Part shown: piece after piece, positions 36,229-52,973 of the stretch
Layout of the letters: each line of letters starts with the position of its first letter
Numbering within the stretch: the first letter of the stretch is position 1
NCBI GenBank assembly: GCA_032358165.1
Contig: JAALGY010000033.1
Location: forward strand, 124,001 to 188,000
Direction: 5' to 3'
Length of the DNA: 64,000 nt
Source: Diplosphaera chodatii
Taxonomy: Eukaryota > Chlorophyta > Trebouxiophyceae > Prasiolales > Stichococcaceae
The notes under the pieces: generated by a model
Seen by the model: the letters and a program-made list of their open reading frames with translations, nothing else
Databases searched by the model: none
Told to the model about the DNA's origin: nothing
Program-made: the position numbers and the translations under genes

Positions 36229-39200
36229 TCAAGCCAGCTCCAGCACGTGGTTCTTCTCCGACCCGGCCTCATCCTGGCCCAGCTGCCCCTCAATCGCGGC
36301 CCCGGCAGCGTCTGCGAGGTGCTCGGCCCAGCCGGGCACGCGGGGCACCCAGGAGCGGCCGTGGGTGCTGCGCGAAGCGGCGTGCTTCTCCACGCACGGG
36401 ACAGAGTCCTGCAGCAGAAGACGTCTTCTTGCTGGGCAGAGCGAGAAGTTTGTGTGCTAGCTGTGTCATGCAACTGCATGGCAGTGGGTGCAGCTTGAAG
36501 TTGAGCAGGGCTGCGCTGCGGGGCTGGAGTTTCCAGCACAGCTGGGCCGTACCTGCAGGGCGGCCATGGTGTCGTTCTTCATGCAGCGGCCCACGGTGGT
36601 GTCGCACACCGGCAGCTCGTGCGGGCAGCAGTGCCTGCGAACAGGGACAGCAGCGTTCCGTATCAGCTCCTGGTCTGTCTACAGCAGTGTGCATGTGTAC
36701 GTGCATGCATGCTGACGTCATGACGCTTGGGTGCAACATGCGACCGTGCTCGGGGACACCGGCAGCGAGAGGGAGGAAGGGCGCACGAGCCATCGGCGCA
36801 GCAGGTGGCCTTGGGCAGCGGGCAGCACGCCCAGGTGAAGCAGAAGCCGAAGAACTCGCGCAGGCAGCAGCATGTGCTCCCTGCACGACAACGCACAGCA
36901 GGCTATGAGCCACAATCCAGCCTAAGTGAAACGCATCGAGCCCTCAATAAGACACTGCAGAAAGGCACTGAGCGGAAGATCTGGCAGCATTCCACAGCAG
37001 ATGGGGTGTTGACACCTTGTGCAGGTGTGAAGATGTGCAGGAGTAAGGACACTCAAGAAAAGTGTGAAGCTTGAAGAGGGGAGCGTGATATCAGGGGAGA
37101 TTCTGACGGAGGGACGGCGCACCGTTGGGGCAGGACGTGGTGTCGTCGCATGCAACGGGCTTGGGCTCTGGCGGCGTGGGCGGCGTCGGCGGTGTGGGCG
37201 GCTCCGGTGTCGGCGCCGGCGGGTTGGGGCCATTCTTCACCGGGTAGGACGGCACCATCGCAATGCCGCACTGCCCGGGGCTTGCGCCAGCCGTGCCCAG
37301 GTTACGGACCAGCCTGAGGGTGTTTGGACATCAGCATTCAGCTTGAATCAAGTTGAAGCAGCAGTCCCTGATACTTGGGGCCACGTGGAGCACCAAGCAG
37401 GGCAACGCATGGACTCAGAGGCATGGTGAGGTCCACCTCAGGAAGCTGTACACCGGCACAATAAGCAGAGTCGCACTTGATGTAGCCCTGATCGCCCCAG
37501 GCGCCGCCCCAGCTGTTCTTGACCGTCCAGTAGGGCATGCTCGTGCCATTGACCATCTCGTGACCATAGCCGACCACCTGAGGCAAGCAGTTGCACTCTC
37601 CAGGCAGGCCTCTCTCGGTCGCTCAGCCACCGCAATGCCACGCAACACTGCGCACAGCAGCACACCAGGCGGATGCAAAACATGAGCCAGGCAGCGCCCA
37701 GGTTGCCAGCTGCATGCAGCAAGGAGTGGTCACCAGCACGCCGTGGTCGAGCGCTGTGCCGCAGGGCGCGTCGAACACGCCGCCAGAGTACAGCTGGAAG
37801 GGCCGCTCGTCGGCCTGGATGGCCACGCTGACCGGCTGGTGCGCGGCCGCCTGCGAACCACGGCATTTAAATGGTTGAATGAAGGTTGGCTTGAGTGCTT
37901 ACATGACAGAGAGGCAACGCATGGGTGCTGCATAGGTGGACGGTGCAGAGACTGCGCAAGGTCACTGCCGTGGAAAACAGCACAGGCGGCGTGAACGTGA
38001 TTTCAAAACACCTTCGCTGCAGGGCAGCCAGGGTGTCGCACCTTCATGAGGGCGACCTCATCGTTGGGCGGCACATCCTCGAAGCTGTCGATGGTGACGA
38101 CATGGCGGTTGCGCTTGCCCACCTGCACACAAGCTTGTAGCCATCATGACCTTGCGAGTCACCTTCCACAGCAAAAGTGATGAAATCTCAACATGAAGGA
38201 TATAAGAAGTGGGAGAATGCTGATGAGCTACCTGGCAGGTCTCCTCCAGGGCGTCGTACGGGTAGTCCTTCTCTGTGTCAATGCCGCCGTTGTCAATGAT
38301 AAACCTGAAGGCAAAGTCCATGAGGCCGCCGTGGCAGCCATGGTCCTGCATTGAAGTTGGCACACAGTGGTGACTATGCGATCCAGCTGGTACGCAAAAT
38401 GCAATGGCATGCACATGGCAGGATGCCAGGGGTTGCGCATGGCAAGCTGAGGTCAATAGAATGATTCAAAAAGTGAGAGAGGTGGCACAGCAAAGTCATG
38501 CACCTGCACCACATCGCAGTCGACGAGCTCCTGCTCTGAGAGCGACGTCAGCTCGCCCGTCACGATCTGGTTGATGCCTGTGGCAGGGAAGGCTCAAGGC
38601 ATGAGCGGCGTAGCAACCCTCTGGCAACATGGACAATGCGGCGCTCGGAGAGCTGACAGCTTCCACTTGCTGTCTGAGGCACAATCAGGCTGGCTAGGAC
38701 GTCACCTTCAATGCTGCCAGTCGTGGAGAACGCCCAGCAGGATCCGCACTGCAGCTCAAGCGCAGACGGTTGAACTCAGCAACTGCTTGCCAGTGCAGAG
38801 CAAGCACAGGACGGCACAGGTTGCTCCGCGGGTCGGCTCTGCTGAGATAGCGCGGGCGTCCAGGCTGCGCACCTGCTGCTGGTTCTTGACCCCGGTCACG
38901 GCGCCGGCCTTCACCCAGTCGACCTGCTCAGGCGGCGAGGCATTTTCGTACCGGAACGGCGCCGCGCCCAGCAGCTGGCTGGCGTTGCGCTCCGGGCGCA
39001 GGTCCGCCCGGTAGCCCAGGTAGTGCGCCTTGAACTCGTCGTGCGACAAGTCCGCCAGGTGGTTCAGGCCCAGCTGCAGGCGCGAGCGAGTTGGACGGTG
39101 TGACACATGCCGAAGATGTGCTCAGGGACAAGCACCAAGGCTGCGTTCGAGGCGTGCCCAGACATGGTGCAGCACGCATGGAACACACGTTGAGCAGCAC

Positions 39201-40079
39201 AAGCATGTTGGGGATGGCGATGGGCACACATCAACAACAGCGGCAGATGCAGATGCAATGAGGCGCTTGCGGCGGAGGTGCAGAGGGGTGCAAGCACGCG
39301 GCTCACCCAGTGCGACAGGTGCTGCGCGTTGTACTCGACGATGAACTCCAGGTTGTCGAGCCACACCTTGAAGCGGTGCTCATACTCCTGCGTGGGAAAT
39401 GAGGGCGGGGTGAGCAGCGGGTGCTGAACAACACGTTTTCCCAGCTGAAGCAGCACGAGCTGGACGGATGCACTGTACAAGCATTTGCTCAAGGCACACA
39501 AAAGCGAACAATCCCTTGCCCGCAAACTGTTGTTCGATTGTGAGAGACGGACATGGACAGCACAGTCCAGTCTAGTGCAAGTCAGGACGTAGAGTTCGGC
39601 CTTACCGCGACGTTGTCCTTGTAGGCCCGCTCAAAGCGCGTCACCCAGTCGTCAAAGGCGCTGCGTGGGTCCAGCTGCAAGCCAAGGAAAAGGATTATTG
39701 CTGTTGCTGGACCTTCGGAACCTATGCTGACCAAGGACGACATTGCCTGCCTCTGCAGTGGACTGTTCACCGGCGAGCTGTAGATAACCTCGCCGTGCAT
39801 GCTACAATGCGTTCATGAGTGTTTGCAGCCTGTACTCCGTCGCTGATATGCTTCGTCTTGGGGTCGGATGCAAGGGTGCATTACCCAACCTGGCCGAGCT
39901 TGAGCCGATGCGCATGACGCACATGCAGCAAACATGACGTGCATATCTGAACTCGCCTTTGCGGCAGACTGCAGCCGGATGTGCACCTCCCGGCTGTCCT
40001 GCTCGGCACACGCACCCGATGCCAGGGCGAGCACCAGGACCAGCGACAGCAGCGCTGCTCGTTGCCTCACCACCATCAT
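36229..40079 (-). CDS. Papain-family cysteine protease with C-terminal granulin (RD21-like)
   Basis: Fourteen exons give 515 aa in phase: 40079-39987, 39674-39606, 39387-39307, 39073-38873, 38748-38706, 38577-38504, 38345-38232, 38122-38042, 37850-37734, 37577-37477, 37313-37123, 36880-36760, 36634-36553, 36408-36229. A signal peptide ([20 protein letters not shown]) is followed by an I29-type propeptide ([20 protein letters not shown]). The C1A catalytic domain has CGSCWAFS (C152), LDHGVL (H288), [10 protein letters not shown] (N312) and [11 protein letters not shown]. After SYPVKNG comes a proline-rich linker, then granulin cysteine pairs ([32 protein letters not shown]). The granulin has an insertion ([10 protein letters not shown]) at the exon 12/13 junction and a charged tail. 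RD21-type proteases act in vacuole or ER bodies and are self-processed. It lies head to head with a paralogue. Confidence 0.93.
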
Positions 40080-40842
40080 GATGACCTACTTGCACTGACC
40101 AACAACAGGTACAGCCCAATGCAAGACTGGCCACCCAGCGTCGGCCAGAGCAATTCAGACACCTCAGACCACCTCACGTGCTGAGGTTGCCACCAAAAAG
40201 CCCTGTGTTGACCTATTGCTACAACGGGAATACCTCTCAACGGTTTGCAGGTCGCAACGCAAGGTGCATGTCCTGCTTCAACAATTTACGGTATTTCTTA
40301 CACCTGCAACCAAGGTCAGGTGAAAGGGGCTTATTGACAGCAAGCCTTGTGCGTACTTGACAGATTACATGTCAGGGATTGTACAGGTGCACTACGGTAT
40401 GCCACTGCAGGGGATACTAGGGCTGCCTGACGTAATGTTGCCGTCTGTTGTGCAGAAATATATTCAGCGGATTGCCTCGTCACCGTCAACATGCCTTTGT
40501 TCAAGTACCTACCCCCTGAGTACCCCTGTTGCCATGTGGTGCAAGTCTGCTGCACCACAATGACATGCCACTGGATTGACCGATGCATCACCTGCTTTCG
40601 AGCAGTGACAACAATTCACCTGCTGAAGGCACCCCCAGCTTGAACCCAAAGAATACCCACTGGCGAGTGCCTTCTGCCTTACTTGTCTTCAGACCTCCTG
40701 TGCTTGTGCATTCCCGTACCATCTGCACATCATACGGAGATCTGGAAGTGCAGGTCTTCGCTGGCATCCCTCTCCGCGAGGAGGCGACGCAAACAATATC
40801 TCTAGCCCATCCAGCTCGTGCCTGCTGCTTACAGCTCGCACG
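40080..40842. promoter_or_regulatory. Shared divergent promoter region of the two papain genes
   Basis: The 763 bp between the start codons of two oppositely oriented papain paralogues contains no supported exon. It is less GC-rich than the flanking exons. It should contain both promoters and 5' UTRs; no specific element can be assigned from sequence alone. Confidence 0.45.
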
Positions 40843-45187
<4,345 letters not shown>

Positions 45188-45674
45188 TTGGGACTGTCCC
45201 ACTCTTACTACTGCAGCGGACATGCTCTGTACTGTGACCTGCCACGGAGCAGCACCTCTGCTCCATGGGATAGCTGGTGACGCAAGCACGTTGCTCAAAG
45301 TACTGGCAGGTTTTGCCGCCAGCCTGTCAGCATTTGCTGGTGACACAAGTATCGGAGCTCTGCTCTGGGTGGTGGTTTGTGAACAGTCTGCATGCACACT
45401 TGGTGACTGCTGTTCATCTTGTCGCCACGCTGTTGCATCACGTTAGACTTCTTGTCGCTGTCCAAGCTTTACACAGTAAAATAATCGACGACAAGACCTG
45501 AGTACCTTGAACGGCTGCATTTGATTGTTGAAGGAAATGGTAAGATCAGGAACCATTTGAAGTCCAACTACACATGTCATGCAACGACGGCCCACTCTTG
45601 GCCTGGCACAAATCCTTTTCGGCCATCGCGCTGCTTTTCTGCTGGACTCCGAATATGACGGACCCCTCGTCAGC
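45188..45674. other. 3' intergenic region between convergent genes
   Basis: This short AT-richer segment separates the stop codons of the papain-fusion gene (+) and the Hint gene (-). No exon-like frame with splice sites was seen; it should hold both 3' UTRs. Confidence 0.5.
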
Positions 45675-48372
45675 TCAGACCGTAGCGACCGCGATGCCGC
45701 CTGCCAGCTGCAGCACCTGCCATACGTGCGCACACTTTGTACACTTTGTGTTTGTGTTTGTGCTGCACACTTGTGTTCAGCAACACCGCACTCCATTCAC
45801 TCGCCTGCAACAGTGTACTGAGCAGCAGCACACACGCCCGCTCTTTTTGTGGGTGCATTTGCAGCGCAGCATGGTGCACAGCGCCACCTTGGCCGTGGCG
45901 TGGCCGATCGCAAGCGACACGGGCTCGGCGACGCGCTGGGCGTGCATGTAGCGGAACAGCGAGGGCCACAGTCGGTACAGGGCACGGCCGGCGGCGGCCA
46001 CCGCGTGCATGTTGGCCTCCGAGCCCAGCATGGTGTTGTAGCTGGACGCCACCACGCCGTCAATCACGATGCTGCCTGCAGGCACAGGAAGCGCAGAGTG
46101 AGTTCTGGTGACCGGCAGCCCAGGCTGCGCGTGCCTCCAATCAGCAGCACCGGCACGGGCTGTGCCGGAGCTTGCAGTGCACGGCCCCATGCCTTCGAGG
46201 GTGAAGGGGTTGATGATGCCGGTGCCGCTGACGGCGTCGACGGATGTGACCAGCTCCGGCTCGGCGACGGTCTTGATGGCGTGGGGGCGCCACACAAACT
46301 GCCCCGGCTGCACGGCGGCGGCGGGGACGGCGGCGCGGCGTGCGAAGCTGGCGGCGCGGGAATCCGACACGAGCGCATAGTGGTCTGCCGTCATGCGGAT
46401 CTGCGCAGCGAAACAAAAAGTTTTCAGCTGCTTGTTTGGCGACCCTCAGACCAGTGCTGTATCGCAGCAACCTTTGTAGGGCAACGGGCGGTGCCAGCTT
46501 CTGCCGCTCACAGCAACCCAGGTGCATCACCGCAAATGCATGGGCCACACACAGGCTCAGCTGCCAGATCGGCACAGTGTATGCTCTGCTGCGCACCGTC
46601 GCATTGGACTCGGTGGTGATGCGGATGAAGGTGTGGGCGCCGGTGGCCTGGAAGTGCGGGAACAGGTAGATGGGCGACCAGGCCAGGGAGCCGTCACGCT
46701 TGACCACCTGCAGCAGGCGGCAGCCGTGCAGTCAGCAGCGTGCATGTTAGAAAGGCGACAACAGCACTAATGACAGAGCACGGCAGAAATTCGACCTGTC
46801 ATGGCTGGTGCCGAAGGTCTGCACAGGCAGCGTGCTTTCGGAACCACATGCCAGGATGCTTTTTCACTGTTCAACCCATACTTCATACATCTATCACGAG
46901 CTGCACATTGTAGTTTAGCACAGTCGCACCTGGGCCTCGTCGCCGGGGCCAGTGGCAGACAGGCGCTTGGGTGCGGGCAGCCCTGTAGCGGGGTCGCGGA
47001 TCATGGCAAAGGCGTCCGCTGGGAAGCAGAAGTTGTCGTCTGCAGGTGCATCAGACGCACGTGCATCAGCTTACAAGCCATTGATAGTGCAGGAAGGTGC
47101 CAATGCTAATTCTAGCATGGCGTAAGATATTGTTGACGACACCAGGGAGCATTGCAGCAACGTTATCAAATCCAAAGTCATGACGAAGAGCGCCGCACTT
47201 GAGCAGATGGACGGGCCGCCGAAGAAAGTGGGGAAGCACTTGAGCGCGGTCGCCTGTGGGTTGTTGTTCTTGATGTTGTTGATGTTCTGGTTGGACGTGC
47301 TGCACAGGTGACAAGAAGATTCTCAAAAGCTGTCCACCAGCAGCATGGACCCCCCACTGGTATCCAGTGCAGGTGTTAGCATGCCATACTACTGGGTTGT
47401 GGGGCTCAGCTGCGCACCAGGTGCAGTCATTGAAATTGCAGGCGCACTGAGTTCCTGCGGCACAGGTGAACCTGCGGCGAGGAGGACACAGATCAGTCCT
47501 ATCCAGAAGCCAAACACGAATGCAGACAAGCACGTTACAGGCTACTTGGATGCAGAAGCGCTGATACAGCAAAGATGGGCAGACGACAGCAGCAGGACAG
47601 CGCACTTGCTGCAGCTCCAAGGCAGCTGCGGGCGCGAGTCCCTGTTAAAATTGCATCAACCATGGCATCAGAGATCAGCACAACGTTGTGTGGTGCAGAT
47701 GTCAATCGTGGCTTAGAGCCATGCTGCTGATGCGAGGCCCCACACGAGGCACATGTGGTTGCCATTTGCACAGCGCAACGACGGTCAGATCATCAGGCAT
47801 AACTGCCAGTCATGCTTGACACTGACACACAGTTGTTCGCCCACAATGGCTGCAGACAGCCATCTTCAAAGTGTCAGGCGCCGCACTTGCAGTAGGCAGG
47901 CTTCTTGGAGGGGTCCGGGTTGCCGCAGTTGGGGTACTGGTTCTGCTTGTTCCCGATGTTGGTCGCCTGCAGTGAGTGGCAGTGCACGATGTCAGCAGAC
48001 CCCAATGACATCGGGAAGTCCCGAAGGGACACCAATAATACAAGCACCTGTTGATTTCACTCTGGGCAGTTTCCAGGGCATGCGTGGGTGCGATCACAAA
48101 TATGGCGATCGAACTGCAGGCTTGTATCACGTTTTCTGACAAATTATACGGGTATGTTGAACGATCACACATTCTCAGAGGTGGCGCTGCACCTGGCAGC
48201 ATCCGTTGCGGTCGCCGCCGCAGCGCTGGCTCTCGGGGATGACGGTGGCCTTGGTGCCCACGGCGCAGTCCTCGAAGGGGCCCTGCAGCAGCTTGCGCTC
48301 GGCAGTGGCAGGAGCCAGGAGCAGCAGCAACGCTGCTGCCGCCACCAGGCAGACACTGGGGCGCGAGGCCAT
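45675..48372 (-). CDS. Secreted Hint-domain (Hedgehog/intein-type autoprocessing) protein
   Basis: Nine exons give 357 aa in phase: 48372-48193, 47966-47887, 47471-47418, 47299-47199, 47039-46930, 46707-46597, 46400-46193, 46075-45888, 45716-45675. A clear signal peptide (MASRPSVCLVAAAALLLLLA) is followed by about 115 cysteine-rich residues. The Hint module starts at C143 (DNFCFPADAFAMIRD) and continues with LSATGPGDEAQ, THTF-like AHTFIRITTESN, MTADHYALVS, VTSVDAVSGTGIINPFTLEG and SIVIDGVVASSYNTM, the usual Hog C-terminal pattern. The tail is short and hydrophobic (VLQLAGGIAVATV). Hint modules cleave themselves from the upstream segment through the first cysteine; activity here is inferred. 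Intron 7 has a GC donor (AAG|GCATGG). Exon 2 could alternatively end at an in-frame stop just past its donor (YCKCGA), giving a small secreted peptide. Confidence 0.87.
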
Positions 48373-49336
48373 GGCAGATGGTGTTCAGAGGCCTGCGTAG
48401 CGCAAGCGAACGGACGCGAAGGTCACGGCGAGGGCACCCAGCAGAGATTTTGCAGAACTGCAGTCGCCGCATGCAATTGACTGACAGCAACGAAGTGCAT
48501 CATGCGTCACACGGTAATACGCAAGCAGTCGTGAGCGTGTCGCACGCCACGCTTCCCAGCGATTCACATGGTCGTATACTTCCAGTGCACATCGCACAAC
48601 GCACACCTTGGGTTCCGAGACGGGATGTGGACTTGGGATGTGCGGCAGTGCAGTGAACAGCAAGCTACAGGATGCTGCGCGGATGCCATGGCGCCTCGCG
48701 TCTCTGGGATTTTGAAGGGTCCGCCCTGTCCGTGTCAGACATGCACAGGTGACATGCACAGGTGAGGGCAACAAGGCGACAATGACAGGCGATCCTAGAG
48801 AGTGCCGAGATGCCAGGGAAGCTCGGGCCTGGCGCATGAGCACGCCCCCTGATGCATGAAAACGGCCCACAGCGTGAAGCAGATGCATCGGTACCTAACT
48901 CCAGCACTCTCATGCGACTTCTTTGACTTCACAGGAAGTGCTTACTGAAAGTGCGCAGGCTCCGTGAGCATGGAGCATTTGAGCATGTGGCAATCTGAGG
49001 GGTGACCTCGCATCAACAAGCAGCCTACGCAAATCTAGCATCCTGCTATATGACTTCTTGATGGACAGACAGCTTCCACAGCGCTGTTGTGTATCACTTT
49101 GTCCTCCCTTGCATGCTTGAAGCAAGGCAAGCAGGGGCACCGGCCCCTGCACCAACTCTGGCGCAATGCTCTGCCGTCGCAGCGGCCGTGAAGGTCAGCA
49201 GATGCACGCCGCTGCACCTCACCTGATGGTGCACACATGGCAGGATGAACGATCGTTCTGACACGCAGCGTTCTGATGTGTACCTGCTGTGGCCCGCCAC
49301 CAGGTGGTTGTGCGTCAGCAAAACAAAAAGACACGC
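48373..49336. other. Divergent intergenic region between Hint (-) and UPF0739-like (+) genes
   Basis: No supported exon on either strand; the listed frames are short and lack motifs. It should carry promoters for both genes. The UPF0739-like gene might have an extra 5' exon joined at an AG just before 49310, but nothing convincing was found. Confidence 0.4.
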
Positions 49337-51123
49337 ATGCCGTGGCGCCAGCTGTGCCTCGACGTCCTGTCCGTGCTGTGCGGCCTGCGCCCTGCGGCGA
49401 TGCTGGACTACGTCGTGATGCCGCGGCATGTCATGCTGCAGCTGGCAGCCACGGTGCGGGCGGCTGCAGGCCCTCCAGGTGCATGCCAGGACGCCGCTCA
49501 ATTGAGGTGCCATCATATAAGCATGCTGTGGACACTGCAAGCAGGCCCCAGTTACTCCCATGGTTCAGCGCCAGTCTCCATCACGTGCACTGCTGATTTA
49601 CGATAATCATATGTAGAGCCTTTCAATGGGTGTACCGCAGGGCGGGTCCTGGCCACGGCAGAGCATGATGGCGTCATGTACTTCCTGCATGCGCCATGGC
49701 TGCTCCAACGGCTGGCGACACACCCTGCGTCAACAGCTTCCGCGGGCAGCTCAGCTAAGTGGGAAGCAGGGAGGCCAGACCCTGCAGACGCGGCCACAGA
49801 CCCCCATGTCAGCGCATCAGATGCTGGACCTTGTAGCAATTCCCCGCAGCAAGGACAGCATGAGCCCCGCTTCATTGTCTTTGATGAGGCGGCGGCAGGC
49901 GGCAAGGACACTGTTGTGCGGTGGGCCAACTCCTCAGAGCAGCAGGTGCTTAGCAGCTTACCCTGCCGGACCAGAGGCTGTTTGGGTTATGCACCTGAAA
50001 CCGTGCCATGTGACTCTTCCGGGGGCTGCGTCCCCGGAAGAGCAATGTCGATGATGAGGGGGATGACGGCATTCAACAGGCAGACGTGGGCTGCATTTGG
50101 TTCTTATTGCACCTGCTTCACTGTTTGCAGGAAGTGCTCGCAAGGCTTCGGCTGCTGCAGCAGGCGCTGCAGCAAGCGCTAGGTACACTCCTGGAGCGGG
50201 CAGGCTGCGAAACAGACAGCCTTTGCGCAGAGGATAGGACCGCTGCGCCTGCTGCTGAGGCGCCAGCCATGCACCTGCTGCTGGATCAGATCCCCGGCCT
50301 GCCGCTCCTGCCAACGCTGAATGGCTGGCTGCTGGGCTACCCTGCGGTGTACCTGGTGAATGGCAGTATGCAAACTCCACAGCGTGTGCTATGTGGGAGT
50401 AGTTTCGATGACCAATCAACTGCAGCCACACCACAGTCATTCAAGCACCTGCAGATCGAAGCCAATGCAACCGTCTGCTCCGGTCCATGCACGAGCTCGG
50501 AGAGCTGCATTACTATACCACCGTCAACATCGTGTTTAATTGCTGCAGATGCGCACAGCGCACGAGGTAGCTGTGGCGGCACAGCACCTGTCGTCCACTC
50601 CCCTCCTGCACTGTGCAGCGTATGCCAGCTGTTGCATCGCTGGCCTGCAGCCTCGGGTACAGAGTGACCACGCTAGACGTTGCCAAGAGCTTTGGGGTCA
50701 CAGCACTGGCTGCATGCTCAAGATGTGAACTCATGCCTGCAACATCAGACCGTGCATGTCCTGAGCAGGCCGGAGGGGAGAACAAGTGGCTCTATGCTTT
50801 CACAGTGCCTACGATCCTCTCCACACATGAAGGTGTGTGCACGAGCGCTGCTGTTGCACCTGTGCGGTTTGGTTCTGACTTCGGGGCAGGCGCCATTATT
50901 GGCTGTAAGATCAACTCATGGCCAGGCTGAATGAACACCTTGCACTGCAGAGCTGCTGTCCTGTGGATGGGCGGCACCTGGCAGCAACGAGCCGTCAGCT
51001 CACGTGTCTCGCAAGGGTCAGGGTCCACGTCCTTCTGAGCCTACTGCTGACCACAGCACTGCGGCCTGGTCAACAGTGCAGCGGGTCGCGGAGGTCTGCG
51101 CACCTCGCGCCATAGCTTTGTAG
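49337..51123 (+). CDS. UPF0739 (C1orf74)-like protein
   Basis: Seven exons give 324 aa in phase: 49337-49478, 49641-49945, 50131-50365, 50549-50566, 50619-50656, 50769-50832, 50951-51123. The N-terminal block (WRQLCLDVLSVLCGLRPAAMLDY), the GWLLGYPAVYLVN motif, the LYAFTVPTILSTHEE motif and the very end (APRAIAL) match the layout of the UPF0739/C1orf74 family, a widespread family of unknown function. A low-complexity insert occupies exon 2. The two small exons 4 and 5 (18 and 38 nt) are the least certain part; they were chosen because they carry the phase and bring in the expected N-x-x-S pattern after GYPxxY. The start ATG 49337 is the first in the conserved block. No signal peptide or membrane span is evident. 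Confidence 0.72.
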
Positions 51124-51601
51124 CATGATCAAGCATACTGTAGATCTAGAGACCGTCAATCTCTCTATCTATCGTCAATGACTTGTGCACACAACGTGCA
51201 TGACAGCACAAAGCTGCTCTGCAAACGAAGGTGTGATTGCTCGCTACATTACTCTCGCAGCTGGTCCATGCAATAATGCCTGTGTCGACCATACAGCTCT
51301 ACACACAGCACTGCTTTGACTGCTCAAACCTACTGCAATAACATACGCAGATACAAAAGAATACAGAATGTACATCAATTGACACAGCACACTGCAAACA
51401 CGGCACTCCATGCCCAGGTCGTCAGTCTTCTGACAGTTCAGATGGACACGTTAGAACAGCCATATAACACCGCACACCCTCGTTACAATATACACTTCGC
51501 CATCTGCACTCGCACATGAGGCTCACCCTCCCTTTGCCGCGTCACAATGTGATGTTGGGGCGACCCACCGCTGGGCTGGAGGTTATAAAAGTCAAGTAGG
51601 A
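51124..51601. other. 3' intergenic region between convergent genes
   Basis: This AT-rich segment between the UPF0739-like gene (+) and the conserved hypothetical gene (-) shows no exon. It contains a TATAAAA at 51584-51590, but that sits at the 3' end of both neighbours. Confidence 0.5.
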
Positions 51602-52973
51602 TCATCCGCACTGAGGAGCTGGTGAAAGGTCGGCTGTGGCATCGTGTATCAGGCTCTCGGTATACCAGAAGCCGTCCTTTCGCCCGCCACACCTGGATGC
51701 AAATTGTAGAACATGGAGTACCATGTGGATACCACCCTGAGTCCATCAGTGCTCAAAGCTGGTTGTGGCGATGGCAAGACTGCCAAGGCGACCGTGGTCG
51801 GGTGCGCATGACGCCACAAATACCGGACACTCGAAATGTAGCGCAAGGGCGATCTCACCGCTGCACCATGGTGAACTCGAAGACGCCCCGGCCGCCGCGT
51901 GCGCCTGTTACCGCCACACGCTGTGCCCACCGCGTGTCGCTGAGCTGCACATGCCACGGCGAAGAAGCTCTACCGTCGTGAACAGCAAGGCTTGAGCAGT
52001 GGGCTGGTTAACTGGCGTCGCAGGAGGTTTCTGAGGTGCAGTGTGGGAAGCGGCCATCCGACGACTACCAGACATACCTGCAGGGAGCTGGTCACGGTGC
52101 AGTCCGCGTGATCCAGCAGCAGGCTGAAGGGCGTCACCCGGAACTCCAGGCAGAACAGCTCAAAGCGCCCGAGGTCCGTCCTCCGCCTGCGGACACATGC
52201 AGCTGCTGCTTTCTGAGAGGATCAGGGCACCTGCCGCACTGCTACCTTGAGTCCTTAGCGCGAGAACGCAGAGCTCAGCGTCTTGCCCCCAGTGCAACAC
52301 ATATGGGAGATGATGCGGCTTCATGGTTTCGAGAGCTACATCAGATCCTGCAGATACCGCACTGAGGGCAAATTGATAGCCTCGGCGAATCGCGAGGCAT
52401 GTGAGACCCATTGCCATGTGCGTTGAAGTCACTTTTGTCAGAACGATGAGTGGCCGCAGCGGCTCGCACCCGAAGTAGCGCGAGATGGTGGGCTCTGTTA
52501 GCAGATCGATATCGGCAAACCGGTACAGCACCTCGATCCCGAAGTTCTGGTACGGGTCGTCGTTGTGCCGAAGCGCCTGCGGTAGTGAACAACAAACTAG
52601 ACAAGCTTCCGGGCTGTGGAGCCGCATGCAGAGCGGCCCTGCAGCTGATTGGCGTCAACCCAGAAGCAGCAACATTTGCGTCAGCAACGGGCACCTGCAG
52701 CTGCACTTGCACCGCCTCCTCGCGGCTGAGGAAGAAGTTGGGCCAGTTGCTGCGCTGGCGCCGGGCTGGGATGAAGCCCACATTGGTTGGCGTCCCCTCA
52801 CTCCCCGCCACCGAGGCCGCGCAGCATTTGAATGCCCCCTTCCGGCGCTGCTGGCTGTGAAAGGCTGACCTACATGGTAGGTGCAAGGCTGCAGCATGCG
52901 GCTGGATGATCCTGCGGCTGTGGTCCGGTAATGTAGCCTGCCGAGACGTTTGCCAGGTCTGCATCCCTGGCAC
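51602..52973 (-). CDS. Conserved hypothetical plant/algal protein, possibly plastid-targeted
   Basis: Five exons give 223 aa in phase: 52973-52695, 52576-52470, 52186-52078, 51944-51859, 51692-51602. The first 60 or so residues are rich in R, H, Q, S and A and lack acidic residues until a cysteine/alanine site (FKCCAASVAGSE), like a chloroplast transit peptide. The core reads NDDPYQNFGIEVLYRFADID, SRYFG, TDLGRFELFCLEFR, RWAQRVAVTGARGGRGVFEF and DGFWYTESLIHD. I recognise this pattern from a plant family of unknown function but cannot name it securely. Length and layout look complete. The gene shares a divergent promoter with SEC23. The function is not known. Confidence 0.8.

Noticed and set aside
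35913..36908. 331-aa plus-strand open frame
   Set aside because: It lies antisense to the granulin exons of the papain gene and shows no motif; the minus strand encodes conserved cysteine patterns.
51584..51590. TATAAAA as a promoter
   Set aside because: It sits between the 3' ends of two convergent genes with no start codon or exon nearby.
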